DNA of 64,000 nucleotides from positions 20,080,262 through 20,144,261 of the forward strand of contig NC_058063.1 of the NCBI RefSeq assembly GCF_020085105.1. The letters run 5' to 3'. Both the position numbers and the translations under genes were made by a program. Of the stretch, positions 34,150-46,600 are shown one piece after another (within the stretch, counting starts at the first letter, position 1; each line of letters begins with the position of its first letter). The stretch is from Siniperca chuatsi (lineage: Eukaryota > Chordata > Actinopteri > Centrarchiformes > Sinipercidae). Below the pieces are notes generated by a model. That model worked only from the letters and a program-made list of their open reading frames with translations, was not told the origin of the DNA and did not search any database.

Positions 34150-34872
34150 ATAATCCAGTAAAATGAGACTTTAGTTTTAATTAATAGTGATTCATGGGTG
34201 AAACGATCAAATCTGTCAAGAAGAGGAATGAGGAGCTGCTGCCAAAAGACACCTGACACACCACTGAGTCACCAAACCACCAAGGCTGGCTTTATTTGAA
34301 TGACGTTCTTTGCCACCGCGGCATAGCAGACATATTACTGAAAGTTATTTTCTGGATTCAATTACATTTTCTCACGCTCGCCCTTGCTTATTATTTTTTT
34401 TCAGCACCCATTAAAAACTGGACGGTCCGCTTATCAGATTTTGTCTGAGACAGTGATGGTTTTCACACAAGGGTCCACACAGGTGCTGAGACTGTGCAGA
34501 CATCAAATGGTTCATTGTTCATTGTTGGGGCAACTCATCGGATAATACTGCATCACAACGCCAGGGGACTGTAAGGTGTCAGCATGGACTCTTTGATCCG
34601 TGCAACTAACAGCTGTGGCACTTCGGATAAAAAATACAATCCTGTTTTTTTTTTTTAAATGAAACAGCGAGACAAGCTGATTTCTACCTTGACAACTGAT
34701 TAAGACGACTCCACTCAATCGGCCATAATCTTGTAACAAGAGCGAGAAACCCTTCCTCGTTCCTGGTGTATTGTTTGATTTCAAACCGAACAATCTTCCG
34801 TGTGGAAGAGGAAAAAAAAAGAAGCCAAATAGAAAAGGCGAGAGAGAGAAAGAGAGGCCGTCTGTGTTCACC

Positions 34873-37800
34873 ATGTGGCTCTCCGTGATGCTGCTGCTGG
34901 TCTGCAGCAGCCAGGCTACTCATTTTTATGGAACAGTGATGACTTACTACCCCAAAAACACCAGCGCTGCCGGATCTGTCACGGTACGTACGGTTTCGTT
35001 TTAATCCACTTTATTCACCGTTTGAAATTTGACAGTGTGAAAAAAAAGTGATGGTCTAACAGTGGGCTATTTCTGGGATGTGGGTAACACAGTAGAAAGT
35101 GCAGTAAATTCGGTATCTTACGTCCTCAGAAGTCCTAAGAACAATGCAACAGAGGGGACTCTCTCTCTCTCTATATATATATATTTTGAAATATACTGTA
35201 CAATAAATATTTTTCCCTTCAAAAACGATTAATAGAATTTGGTAAATATCTTTCCATGTTGTCTGTACCTGGACCACGTGGCAATAATCCTGTTAAGAAA
35301 ACAAGAGATTTAATCAGAAATCAGAATCAGAAATACTTTATTGATCCCTGAGGGGAAACTCTTTCTCTTTTGTTACAGCTGCTCACTGTCACGTCAGCGC
35401 ACACGGGAACAGAAGTACTAAGCAAAACATATAATACAATATAATACAGGCAAGATAAATTAAGTACAAAGTGGAAATAAGTATAAAATTTAAAAAAGTA
35501 CAAAGTGGATTTAGAGGTTGATGATAAGTATGTACGGTATAATAATACTATGTAATAAGTAAGTAATAGTGCATGAACTGTCACGTTAAGTGTAGCTTAT
35601 TAAGATGATGAAGTCTTAGCAGGATCACAGACAAATGCATGTCTTCAAAGTAGCATGTTCTTTTTTTTTTTAGCAGCCCAATAAACTTTGAATCATTAAA
35701 TGCCATTACACGTCTCCACTGTAACACCACAGGTGGTCCTGCGCTACAAGCTGAACTTCCACTCCTGCACAAATTTAAATTGGACATGTCTCAGCGGTGA
35801 CTGTGGGACTGAGAGCTTACAGCTGAACACTGTTGACATGGAAAACAGTGGAGAGTGGTGCCAGACAGAAGGGATCTCGACTCGGCTGCTTCCCAGCAAC
35901 GCTCCGTTTCAGCTGTGGTGAGTGGCACCAATACCAAACACTTCAAATCACTGAAGGGGGGGTCCAAGCTGATGACTGAGTTGATTACTTACATTAAGAC
36001 TTTTATTTTGTTTTTTACAAGTTTCCTGAAATGTTATGGTTCAATGTGCAAAGATTTAAATATGTGTTAACTTCCAGAACAGAAATCCAAACATTTGGAT
36101 GAAGCCAGGTTCAAAATTCTTGTTTCATGTTGTTGGCATATTAGAGTCAAAGGTTTTTACAGAGGGGATTTAGAATATCTCTATCTATCACTCCATAAAT
36201 CATAAAACACTGTCAACAGCCATGAAACAAATCAATTTCACTATGCTTTTATCAGAATCAGAAATACTTTATTGATCTCCGAAGGGAAACTCTTTGTTAC
36301 AGCAGCTCGCCTTTACGTCAGTGCACACAGGAGAAAGTACTAGCAAAAAATATAATACAGGTCAGAAAATAAATGAAGTACCAGGTGGTTATAAGTATAA
36401 AATAAAATAAATGTGAAGTACCAAGTGGGTTTACCGGTTGATGATGATAATACGGTATAATAATACAATGTAATAATATAAGTAATAAGTAGTAGTGCAT
36501 GTACTGTCAAGTTAAGTGTAGTTTATTAAGATTATTATGAGACAGTGGATATTGCACAGCAGTAATGGAGGTATGAATAATATCAATAAATAGGAAAAAC
36601 TGCTGCTCTGGTGGCTTCATGCAAAACAATGATTTAATAACACACTTTATATTAGGACATAATATCTTGGAAGTTAGCTGTACACACCTACAGTACATGT
36701 GTACACTCGGGATCTGTGCAGCACAGTAAAAACTGACGTTCTCATTAACTTCCACTGAAGGTTTAATGGTGGTAACTGGATAGATAACATCGTAAATGGC
36801 ATCACATCATGGAGAGCTGTGACTCTGGTGGAGCTGAGGAGCCGGTCGGACACCGGCCAGGCCAACAGATCACCTCAGACCACCATCCTGCCAGCTGTCA
36901 GGTAAGCCTACTCACTGTTTGTATTTCTATCTTTTTGTTAGTAATTATACACCTTCTGTATTTAAACAATTGTATGTGTCACATTCTGGCATCAAAATAC
37001 CATTAGCACCTTCAGCACCTCACATAGTCTAATTACTTGTCGTAAGCAACAAAGTCAGATGAAAGGAGTTTGTATTGTATCTTCATCTGAAAATGTTGGG
37101 TGTTATGTTTAGTCCTTTGTCTTCTTCACGCATCAATAACTCCAAAGCAGGTTGAACAAGTTGAACTGATGAAGTGAATCTGCAGCCACAGTATCACCAT
37201 TCGAAATTCTCTCCGCTGCATTTTATTTGGTAGGGTAAACTGTCACAACTAATTTAAAAAAAAAAAAAGAAGAAAAAACAAAGCTAAACACAAGTGTTTT
37301 TTCCTTAGATTTAAACTTGTTGTGCCCAGATAAAAACCTTTAAAGGGGAAATCTGTTGACTTGTGATCAAGTTCAGGTTCAAGCATGAGTTTCCTGGTGA
37401 AAACATTGAGGAACAAGTGAGTCACTTTACATTCAGCATCCAATCGAAACAGAATGACATTCACTAGATTAACATTTAACATTCAAAAAATACCTCTGCC
37501 TGGACAAGACAATCCAACATTTACTTTGGCACAGCTAGGTTGACTAATTGGCTGATGTTTTACATGGAAATCAATGCAGGAAAGGTTGAGCACTGCCAAA
37601 ATTACCAATGTCCTCTCTCTCTCTCTCTCTCTTTCACAGAGTTCCTTCAAACTGTCAGAGAGATTTCAACCTGTTGGCGTTTGACCCTGACGGAGACGAG
37701 GTTAAATGCAGATATGGAAACACAACGTTAGAGTGTAACCTCTGCACACCGCCGTCTGTTCTCAGCCTCTCACCTGTGAGTCGCCAAAGTCAAGTCCGTC

Positions 37801-40800
37801 CAAAACACATGGGCTACTGTACATATTGGGGTTTTTAAGTGAGCACACAATTCATAAAAAAACATCATAATTTTAATGGTGAGCAGCACTGTTGTGTGGA
37901 GTTGATACGGTTCCAGTTTTCTACACTGGTGAGCACGTGTTGCCACTGGATGCTTTTCAGTCTTGGCTCACTGAGTAGCCTTTGACCAGCGGGACAAAAA
38001 GACAAGCTGAGAAAACAAGCAAAGAAACCTGATCACGATGTTGACTGGAGAAAACTCCTGGATTAAAGGAAAACATAATGTAAAAGAAAATTAATAGGAG
38101 TAGGATTTTTTCTCAAAAATAGCCTTATGGCCCAAATCTTCCCCATTCCAAATTAAATGTACAGGCTTGCATTTCATTACCTGACAAAAAATACTTGAGT
38201 TATTATGACCTCTTGTCCCTTTTTGTCCTCTTGCAGTCTTGTACTTTGTCATTCAGCCCCACCAACAGCAGTAATCAAGGTCCATACGCCGTACAGCTGG
38301 TGATGGAGGACTTTCCCAGGCAGACTATCAACCTGACTGACACTAACGGGTGCAGACGAGGATAACTACCAACAACACTATAAGCAAACTACCTGTTCAG
38401 TTTGTTTTAAGGGGTAAGATCTCTTGTTTTGGCAGCGTGGCATTATTTAGCTGTGCTGAAGTTAGAAATAATCTCTGTAGTTGAGTTGATCTTCAGAGAG
38501 TGAATCAGTTTTTAGAGTGTATATTATCAAAGTTATTTGGAACAAGTCATTATAATCTAAGGAGGTCTTACCAAAACTAGATAAATAAATATATATATAA
38601 ATAATCGACATGGCAATGACAATGTTCTGGTTTAACATGCTTATGTTTAGAAGGTACCCATGTTTCACATATTAGCTTAGCATGCTAAGATTTTCTAACA
38701 GGCACTGAACACAAAGTACAACTGAGGCTGATGGAAATGTCATTAGTTTTGAGGAATTTGATCATAAAGTATTTGAAAATTTTACAATTTTACCTCATCA
38801 TGATGCTAGAGGACAAATTAAGGGATCACCAGTGTGATAACAATTCATTGTCAGACTGATGGATGGAGGGACCAACCGGCATTTTCATCCTTAGAAAACG
38901 TTTTAGCTTTTCTTTATTGTTCCAGTGGATCCTGTGGTGCCATCCTGCACAGAGGGACTCTATCTGCCCAGGTTTCTGCCTCCAACTCCAGCCAACAGAG
39001 CTCAGCTGTACACCCCTGTCAATCAGGCCCTGGAAATCAGCATCAATGCAGTGGCAAATAATTCCAAGTAAGTCAAAAACAAAACAAATTTAAAAGAACT
39101 TAGATATTAAAATACCACAGGTTAATGATGTCCTGCAGAAGTTTCTCTGGTGAGATAATATATAGGTTTTCAGGTGCACAAGAAATCACAAATAGGTTTG
39201 ACAAGAGTGCAACAAATGTAACAGAACCAACTGTATAGTGCCGTTGGGATATACACACAGTAGGTTAAATATAAGCCAAAAGCCAAAAGAAAACATGAAA
39301 AACTTCCTACAGTATAATGTGTGTAAGCGCCCGTAGATTTTGCACCATGTTTTTTGCACCAGAGTTTCAAAGGCTTATACTGGTTTGACCACTTTAAAGC
39401 AACTACAAAAAAATTTAAAAAAGGAATCAGCAGCTCATGTGACTCACCAAAAATCTGCCAGCAACTGCCATGAGTCAGAGGCCAGGTGAGAGAAAAAACA
39501 TTTTAATCATCGTCATGGAAAATAGTTTTGTGGATGGGGAGGTTTTGGAAACGCCTATTTAACTTGCCAAGCCTTTTCTTCTTCTGTTTGTTAAAGTGTG
39601 ACTGAGCTGCTGTTCAGCGGGCCGTACAACACGAACCAGACTGCAACAGGAACTGGACAGTTCATCCTGAGATGGACGCCGTCCCAAAACCAAGATGGAG
39701 AAAGCCACCCCATCTGTTTTGTCGTCCAGGCAATTTCTAAGTCAGTCACTTGTCCCATGAACATTACCCTGAAGCAATGTATATGGAAAAACTGTAGAAA
39801 TACCTCAAATTAAAAACTATGAACTGTGTTTCTTATGGCAAAGCTCTTTCAGTCATGAATGCATATATCCAGGTATAATATAGTCAGCATACAATAAATG
39901 TAATGAAAGAGGTGAGTTGAGTAGCATTATGTGCTTTCATTTTTACCTTTTTCTTCAAAATCCACTCTTAACATTACTTCTGTGTGATCTTGTATATTTG
40001 ACCTTTAACGAATAGTTTCACATTTTCGTACATACGCTAATTCACTTTTTTGCCGAGAGTTTAATGAGAAGATCGATTCCACTCTCATGTCTGTGCGGTG
40101 AATACAGAGATGTTTAGCTTAGCTTAGCATAAAGACTCGAAATAGGGGGAAACAGCTAGCCTGGTTTTGTCCACAGGTTAAAAAATCCACCTACCAGCAC
40201 CTCTAAGGCTCATTAATTAACATGCTATATCTCGTATATTTAATTCGTACAAAAAACTAAGTGTAAAAACGACAAGCTGTGGTTTTACGGGGGGTTATGT
40301 GCAGGATTATTTCTTGGCCGGGAGCAGTGACTTCCTGGAGTCTCCACTGGTTTGCTTTACTTTCACATCCACTTCACAGGCAAGAAAGCAAATAAGCATA
40401 TTTCCCAAAATGTCGAACTATTAGGAGGTTTTGCTTTGGCAAGAGTTGTGTCCCATCTGCATTAGCATTCCTAAGTAAATAATACCGTGTTGAGCACTGA
40501 ATGTATAGATTTATACTGCATATCTGTACGTGTGTGTACATGTGTATCTGGGGATAAGTGTGACCATGTGTATATTGTGTTGATGTATGTTTTATGTGAG
40601 ACAATTACATGTGCAGGCTGTAAAAGAAATGTCCTCCTTGAGCAAGAAAGACTTTCTATCTTGAAATATCTAAAAATAATTTGTGACATAATTTTGTAAA
40701 TAAGCTACCGTATTGATTTATTTCCACAGTTCAGTCAAGTATCACTCGGAGCTACGATGTGTCATTGTGAGCGTTGGAAATGGTGAGTAGAGCCCTTCCT

Positions 40801-43689
40801 TGTTTTTTCACGTTTTAAATTCCATTGTTGATTTCCTGGATTGATTAAATTCACTTGTAATCTATCTTTTATATTCACTTCTGTTTACAGAAACAATAAC
40901 AACCACCACTACACCAACTACAACAACCATACAAACTACAACCACCACCATTTTACCAACTACAGATACAACAATCAATGAAACTACTACACCAGTGATT
41001 ACCACCACTACACCAGCTACAACAACCATACAAACTACAACCACCACCATTTTACCAACTACAGATACAACAATCAATGAAACTACTACACCAGTGATTA
41101 CCACCACTACACCAGCTACAACAACCATACAAACTACAACCACCACCATTTTACCAACTACAAATACAACAATCAATGAAACTACTACACCAATGATTAC
41201 CACCACTACACCAGCTACAACAACCATACAAACTACAACCACCACCATTTTACCAACTACAAATACAACAATCAATGAAACTACTACACCAATGATTACC
41301 ACCACTACACCAGCTACAACAACCATACAAACTACAACCACCACCATTTTACCAACTACAAATACAACAATCAATGAAACTACTACACCAATGATTACCA
41401 CAATGATTACCACCACTACACCAGCTACAACAACCATACAAACTACAACCACCACCATTTTACCAACTACAAATACAACAATCAATGAAACTACTACACC
41501 AGTGATTACCACCACTACACCAGCTACAACAACCATACAAACTACAACCACCACCATTTTACCAACTACAAATACAACAATCAATAAAACTACTACACCA
41601 ATGATTACCACCACTACACCAACAACCATGCAGAGTACATCTACCATCACGTCTACAACTACTTCACTAACTTCAACCACCACTGCAACAAATACACCAC
41701 AAAGTGAGTATGACAAATGACGATGTTTTACAATACACTGTACACACTGTAATTGTCTATTAATGAACATACACATAGCTAAATGACAAGTGAGGGAGCT
41801 AAGTGAGAACAACGGCACTTGAACTCAGCATGGAAGACCTCGTCTAAGACAGCTATATTACTCAGTTTCATCGCCCTTCTGGCCTGCGTTTTAATGTTGA
41901 GTCACTGTGTTTCTAGTTGTCATAGGTCTGAGAGTGAGGATTTCTTCTTCGTCTCCACTGTCTGACGACTACATCAAGAATACCGTCATGCAACAGGTCA
42001 GTATGCTTCTCATCTAATCAGAAATCCTGCCAAAGCATCAGACAACCACGCAGAGATACTCTGAATATGTGGTACTTCCAGTTATTACAGTTAATGTCTG
42101 ATGCAGGGTTTTCACAAGAAACTGACGTGCAGATTTTTAATCTGTGGTAACTCTGAAGTAAAAGTTATCAATTACTGATGGTAAAAGAGTCACACCAGCA
42201 TTTAAAATGATGACATTTAGCAGCCAAATCAATTTATTTCAATGGAATCACCAGTGAATTCGCATTAGATATGAAAATCTGCACCAATCTTTAGCGTCAA
42301 GTCCAACTTTATTGAACTTTGACACACAAATTTGCACCATTGACAAATAGCAACTGTTTGGAGAGTCCAAAATGGAGGAAGCTATCATAGCTTATTAGCT
42401 CTGTTTAACTTTTTAAAAACCCCTCTGTCGGAGTATAACTGCTCCACAAAAGAGGAATAGTTTGCAGACAGTTATGAGACAGGAGTCGATGATACAAATA
42501 TGTCCTTTCAATATACTGTATGAACTTATTGTTCTGTTAGCAACCAAGCTAACAAGCTTGCTAACCAGGGGTGGAACATAACTAAAATAAAAAGTACAAT
42601 TACTCTAAAAACTGTAAGTACAAGTTTGAGGTTGTACTTTCCTTGAGTATTTCCAGTTTATGACAATTTATATTTCTACCCCATTACATTTCAGAGGGAA
42701 ATATTGTACTTTTTACTTATCTGACAGCTACAACTAGGCTACTCATTTGTTTTTTTATACATAAAACAAATCAGTTTCTAAAATATGCACGTTATAGATT
42801 AAACTAGCCAACAGTATAGTTGTTCAAATTAGCGCTACCTTGATAGCATTAAAATGCTTACATTTAAAATCAATTAATCAGTAATATTCCAACAATATTT
42901 ACAGCCATTTTGCATCATTAGTACTTTTACTTTTGATCATTTACATTTTGCTGCCACATTGTACTTTTATTTAAGTAAAATTACATTGCATATTGTGGTA
43001 TTGCTACTTTAGGTAAAAGATCTCAGTAACATTACTTCTTCCACCACTGGTGCTAACTTTTCCCCTCTTCAAAAACTCTTTGTTGAATGAAATGATGTAT
43101 AATCCTCGCAAAAAGAAAATGCCGGCACAGTACGGAGCACAAAAATAGAGAGAAGCTGGGAGAGTTATTGTGACTGACTAGGCTAGCATGTTCCCGGGTT
43201 TGCTAGTGTGTTAGCCGTCAGCTCTCCGGCTACTTTACAGCAGTTCACCAAATAACCCTGCCAGCAGTAAGTTAATCACTAGTTAGGGGCAAATTCTGCA
43301 TCATCTGTGTTTCCTAAAATCTACATCCACTTATGAATTGAACACAAAACAATAGTAGAAGACCAAACTGGGGAATATGGAGAAATAATTATCATATGTA
43401 CACAACATATTTATGTTCACATACATTACATAAATAACTTCACCCATTCATTACATAAATACATGTATATGTGTAGTTTTGTTGTTCGTCCATGAGCACA
43501 AAATGTGTTGAAACGAATAATCTCTATGTATTTCACTTTAGTTTCCGCACATGTCCACCACATGTTCCTCATACCGTCATTTCTCAGATAACAGTGATCG
43601 TTATGTGTTTTCTCCTCCAGTTTAAAAATGAATTTGTGAGACGCGGAATGCCATCAAACTTCATTCTGAGCTTCGTGAGGAGAGTGTAA
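34873..43689 (+). CDS. secreted fish protein with mucin-like Thr repeats (11 coding exons, one frameshift)
   Basis: Coding exons: 34873-34983, 35733-35917, 36761-36901, 37640-37775, 38237-38413, 38926-39067, 39597-39740, 40730-40782, 40891-41703, 41917-41996 and 43621-43689. All junctions are GT/AG and in phase except for one missing base in exon 5, which makes TAA at 38363-38365 in frame after about 233 codons. With that base the product is 683 aa. It opens with a signal peptide (MWLSVMLLLVCSSQA), then HFYGTVMTYYPK, paired-Cys segments (CTNLNWTCLSGDC, CRYGNTTLECNLC), FDPDGDEV, many N-glycosylation sites and VDPVVPSCTEGLYLPRF. A Thr-rich stalk of seven 33-residue repeats follows, then a short tail ending FILSFVRRV. 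I recognise this as an extracellular family in fish, but know no established symbol or function. The locus is either a sequencing-error case or a recent pseudogene. Confidence 0.8.
35322..35606 (-). mobile_element. LINE-type 3' tail in intron 1 of the mucin-like gene
   Basis: The tail starts ATCAGAATCAGAAATACTTTATTGATCCCTGAGGGGAAACTC, a well-known fish retroposon end in reverse orientation, and is rich in short AGTAC/AAGTA blocks. The homologous copy at 36252-36536 lies in the next intron, and both end near AAGTGTAG[C/T]TTATTAAGAT. Confidence 0.65.
36252..36536 (-). mobile_element. second LINE-type 3' tail, intron 2
   Basis: It has the same orientation and extent as the copy at 35322-35606, about 930 bp away, with moderate divergence. 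The 185-bp exon 2 lies between the two. They could be independent insertions or a tandem duplication that included exon 2, but no second exon copy is visible, which favours independent insertions. Confidence 0.6.
40005..40430. mobile_element. MITE of the 'CCCAAAATGTCGAAC' family, intron 7
   Basis: The left end AATAGTTTCACATTTTCG and right end CCCAAAATGTCGAACTATT are inverted relatives. The internal TTAGCTTAGCTTAGCATAAAGACT block and the CTAGCCTGGTTTTGTCC block match 20435-20785 and 47255-47625. Confidence 0.65.
40894..41593 (+). repeat. seven 99-bp coding repeats (Thr-rich, mucin-like)
   Basis: Seven in-frame copies of a 33-residue unit occur within one 813-bp exon. Each unit reads close to ITTTTPATTTIQTTTTTILP followed by TTNTTINETTTP. 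Copies differ at few bases (D/N, M/V, E/K), and a 12-bp ATGATTACCACA duplication precedes copy 6. The unit has NTT and NET N-glycosylation sequons besides many O-glycosylation candidates. The antisense Val-rich frame is a shadow. Confidence 0.95.
42566..43049. mobile_element. hAT-type MITE ('TTAAGTAAAAGTA' family), intron 10
   Basis: The 484-bp element begins CAGGGGTGGAACATAAC and ends CTTCTTCCACCACTG. Flanks TTGCTAAC (42558-42565) and GTGCTAAC (43050-43057) match at 7 of 8 positions. It has no coding content. Confidence 0.75.
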
Positions 43690-46600
43690 CTGGAAGTTAC
43701 AACCACAGGGACCCCTGCTGGTTCAACGCGATCATGTATTGACTCCTGCAGGGAAAACTTGTTTTGCTTGCCAGAGCTAAAACAACAGCTTTTCTGTTGT
43801 TTTTAATTAGCTGAATTGATTTTTTCCATTGTATTGTTATACATTATTTTTTTTGAAAATGAACATATTTTTTAGATCCCTCTGGGAAAACGGACATTTT
43901 CAGATTTACTGCCAGTGTGTGTGGAAACTCTTCGATTATTCACATTATCTGATTTAAGGCTCATTTGCGAATGAGTCCTGTTGAGCATCAAAGTCAAGAA
44001 TTTTTTTTTTTTAACATGTGGTTCAAACTTTCATTCTTGACCTTGGAAACAGCAGTTGAGAAATAAATCTCCCCACGAGGTCCATTTAGTAGCTGTTCTG
44101 GAGCTTTTGATCATATCACATCATCTTATCTTCTTGACATGGAATTATAGATTTTTTCCATTTTTTATTTGTTTTTACCATGTGTAAACCTTTACTACTG
44201 TTACTATTGTTAGTGTATAAAATAATCACTGGGATGCTATATTATTATGTATGACACTTTTAAATCTTTGTTATCTAACTTTATTGTATCTCATCAGATT
44301 ACCTCAGGGACACTGCCCAGGTTGTTTTCTCTGGGGGCGGCTTGAACACTTTGTTACGGTCATTTTCAACTCTGCATTTGATCTGTATACAGTCTGAAAC
44401 TGAGCTACTCGTCTCTTTCTTCTGTCTCGTACCGAACATATTGCTGTTCATGTTAAAGCAGGGGCTCATCCCTATGTTCCTAGGTCCTTTGTCAAAGGGC
44501 AATAAGTAGCCGGTTGCGGTTCAAATTGCAAAAGAATAAAGGGAGATGGACGTTTCAAATGCAGTTTGAATGATAAAAATCTGTTCAGCCACTGTGGAGA
44601 TTTCAATGTCTACAGTCCAGAAAACTGCCTTGCCTGAAATTTGAGGGCGTAGGTTTCAAGGAGTATAACATCAGTAGGTTATAAGCCGTAGGTAGGTGAT
44701 TTCAACATATCGACCCAGGAAACTGCACTGAAAATTTGAGCTAGGAAAAAAACATTGCTGAGAACATAAAGCCCATTAGAAAGGTCTCCTTAATGTGTCT
44801 GGGGAACATAGGACCCTGGGAAAATAGATACGCTCTCACAAGAAGCAGCCAAACTAAACTCCACAAAAATGTATCAGTAGTACACTACTCTTTAAACTGT
44901 CTGTGCTCCAGATCAACCTTTGTTTTTGATTTAGAAAGAGACATTTTGGGGTCATAGAGTTGTTGGTCATAGCTAAACGGTTTATGTGGAGAAGTTGTGC
45001 CGTTTACGTGCAACTTACTAAATGTTAGATGGGAAATAAAAGCCATTTTAAGCTCTGATTTTGCAGAAGATTTAATGATTAAGACAGGGGTAAATTCAAA
45101 ATATGAGGTGTCTCGTGTGGTGGATCTGGCCCTCAGGCAAAGTTTGTAACTGTGTTTGAAGGTGTTACAGAGGTTAGAGAAGCAGGCATCTGATGACTGC
45201 TTGCTTGAAGTAACTCAAACTCCCTAATTCTGGTCCTGATACACCAACCCTCAAAGACTAGAACTGTAAAATCCTGAGGTTGTAATGGACAGCTTGTATG
45301 TGGAAAGACTCAAGACTGTTGCCTATAAATGTAAAAACAGGTTCCTGCTGAAATAAAAATTTATTTTTTATCTGACTAACCAACAACTGTCTTTACTGTT
45401 TTCGCTGCTGTCGTCTTTATGTATGCTGTGGATGTGTTTGTATTGTTGTTTGTCTGTTTATTTACCCCCAAACATAATTTATCTTCAGAATTAAGAATTC
45501 ATTTGAACTCAGCTGAAATGTTCACAAAACAAACCCTTGAAAAAGACAAAAGGAGCCAGTGAAGTTTAAAAGACATCTGTTTTACTTCCCAGTTAAACGA
45601 GCCAGAGCAGCATGTCATTAAGAATAAATACACAGGTCACGGTTTCAAGATAGTAACAATAAATAAAACATTAGTCGGTTGTAAACTTGTTCATCATGAA
45701 GCCACATGATATTTGCAGGGCGTGAAACTAACTTTTTTGGGCCAACCAGCCAACAAATAAAGAGTTTTACCAGCTGAAGAACTTCCTCATGGATGTGTGC
45801 TGCAAAATATGAAGACTAACTCCTGTCTAAATTAAACTTTATTGACTACGTACACTGTGAGAAAAGTGACCTGCCTCTTGATACACTTAAATATTTAAAA
45901 CAGTATTTTAAAAAGTGGTATATTACTTCTTTGGTTGATGTTTTTGTTGGATTGGCTAACTACTTTTCAAAATTATGATAAAATGGCTTTGCGACAATTA
46001 CAAGCGACTGTGGCTCGGGGCATTGATGCAATCTCTTTTGTTTGCACATAGAAGTCAATAAAGTTCCAGGTTTTTGAATTGCCTAACAGGCTAGTAGAAC
46101 TGAACGTTTAATGTTTAAGTGTTGGCTGGTGGCTAAGTGTTAATTTCAGGCCCACTTTGTTTGTACACACATTCCTTCCCGCTGTCAAGTAAAACAGCAA
46201 AAGGGGTGCACTTGTTTTGTTTCAGCTAACAGTGGGCGAGAGTCAGTTTTGTTGGATTTTAACTGATGGAACCAGTGGTAAGGAGACAACTGCACCAATG
46301 TGGATGAACCGAAACAAGCGCACCCTTTTGATCAACATTGATACAAAAAAAAAACAACCGAAAAAACAGATCAACTGCATTTTTCAGAGTCAACAGAGTC
46401 AAACAAGCAAGCCAGTCCCCTGATAGTTAACACACACCTGGACAAAAAACATTTACAGTCCCAAATGTTTAAGGTGTTTGACAAAAGTGTAAGATTGTGA
46501 GATTCAGAGTTTAATATTGAGCAAAAATGTTAAATTCAAGATGAGACAAATTAAAGAAGACTAAACCTCGTGCACCTCATGGTTTTTGCAAATAATCACA

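Noticed and set aside
32286-34259. Very long ORFs on both strands (up to 574 codons) of Ser/Pro/Gln or Trp/Arg/Gly repeats
   Set aside because: They follow the 17-19-bp minisatellite, are open in several frames at once, and have no other coding sign.
40862-41818. 318-codon antisense Val-rich ORF
   Set aside because: It is the reverse complement of the Thr-repeat exon, which has supporting splice sites and phase.
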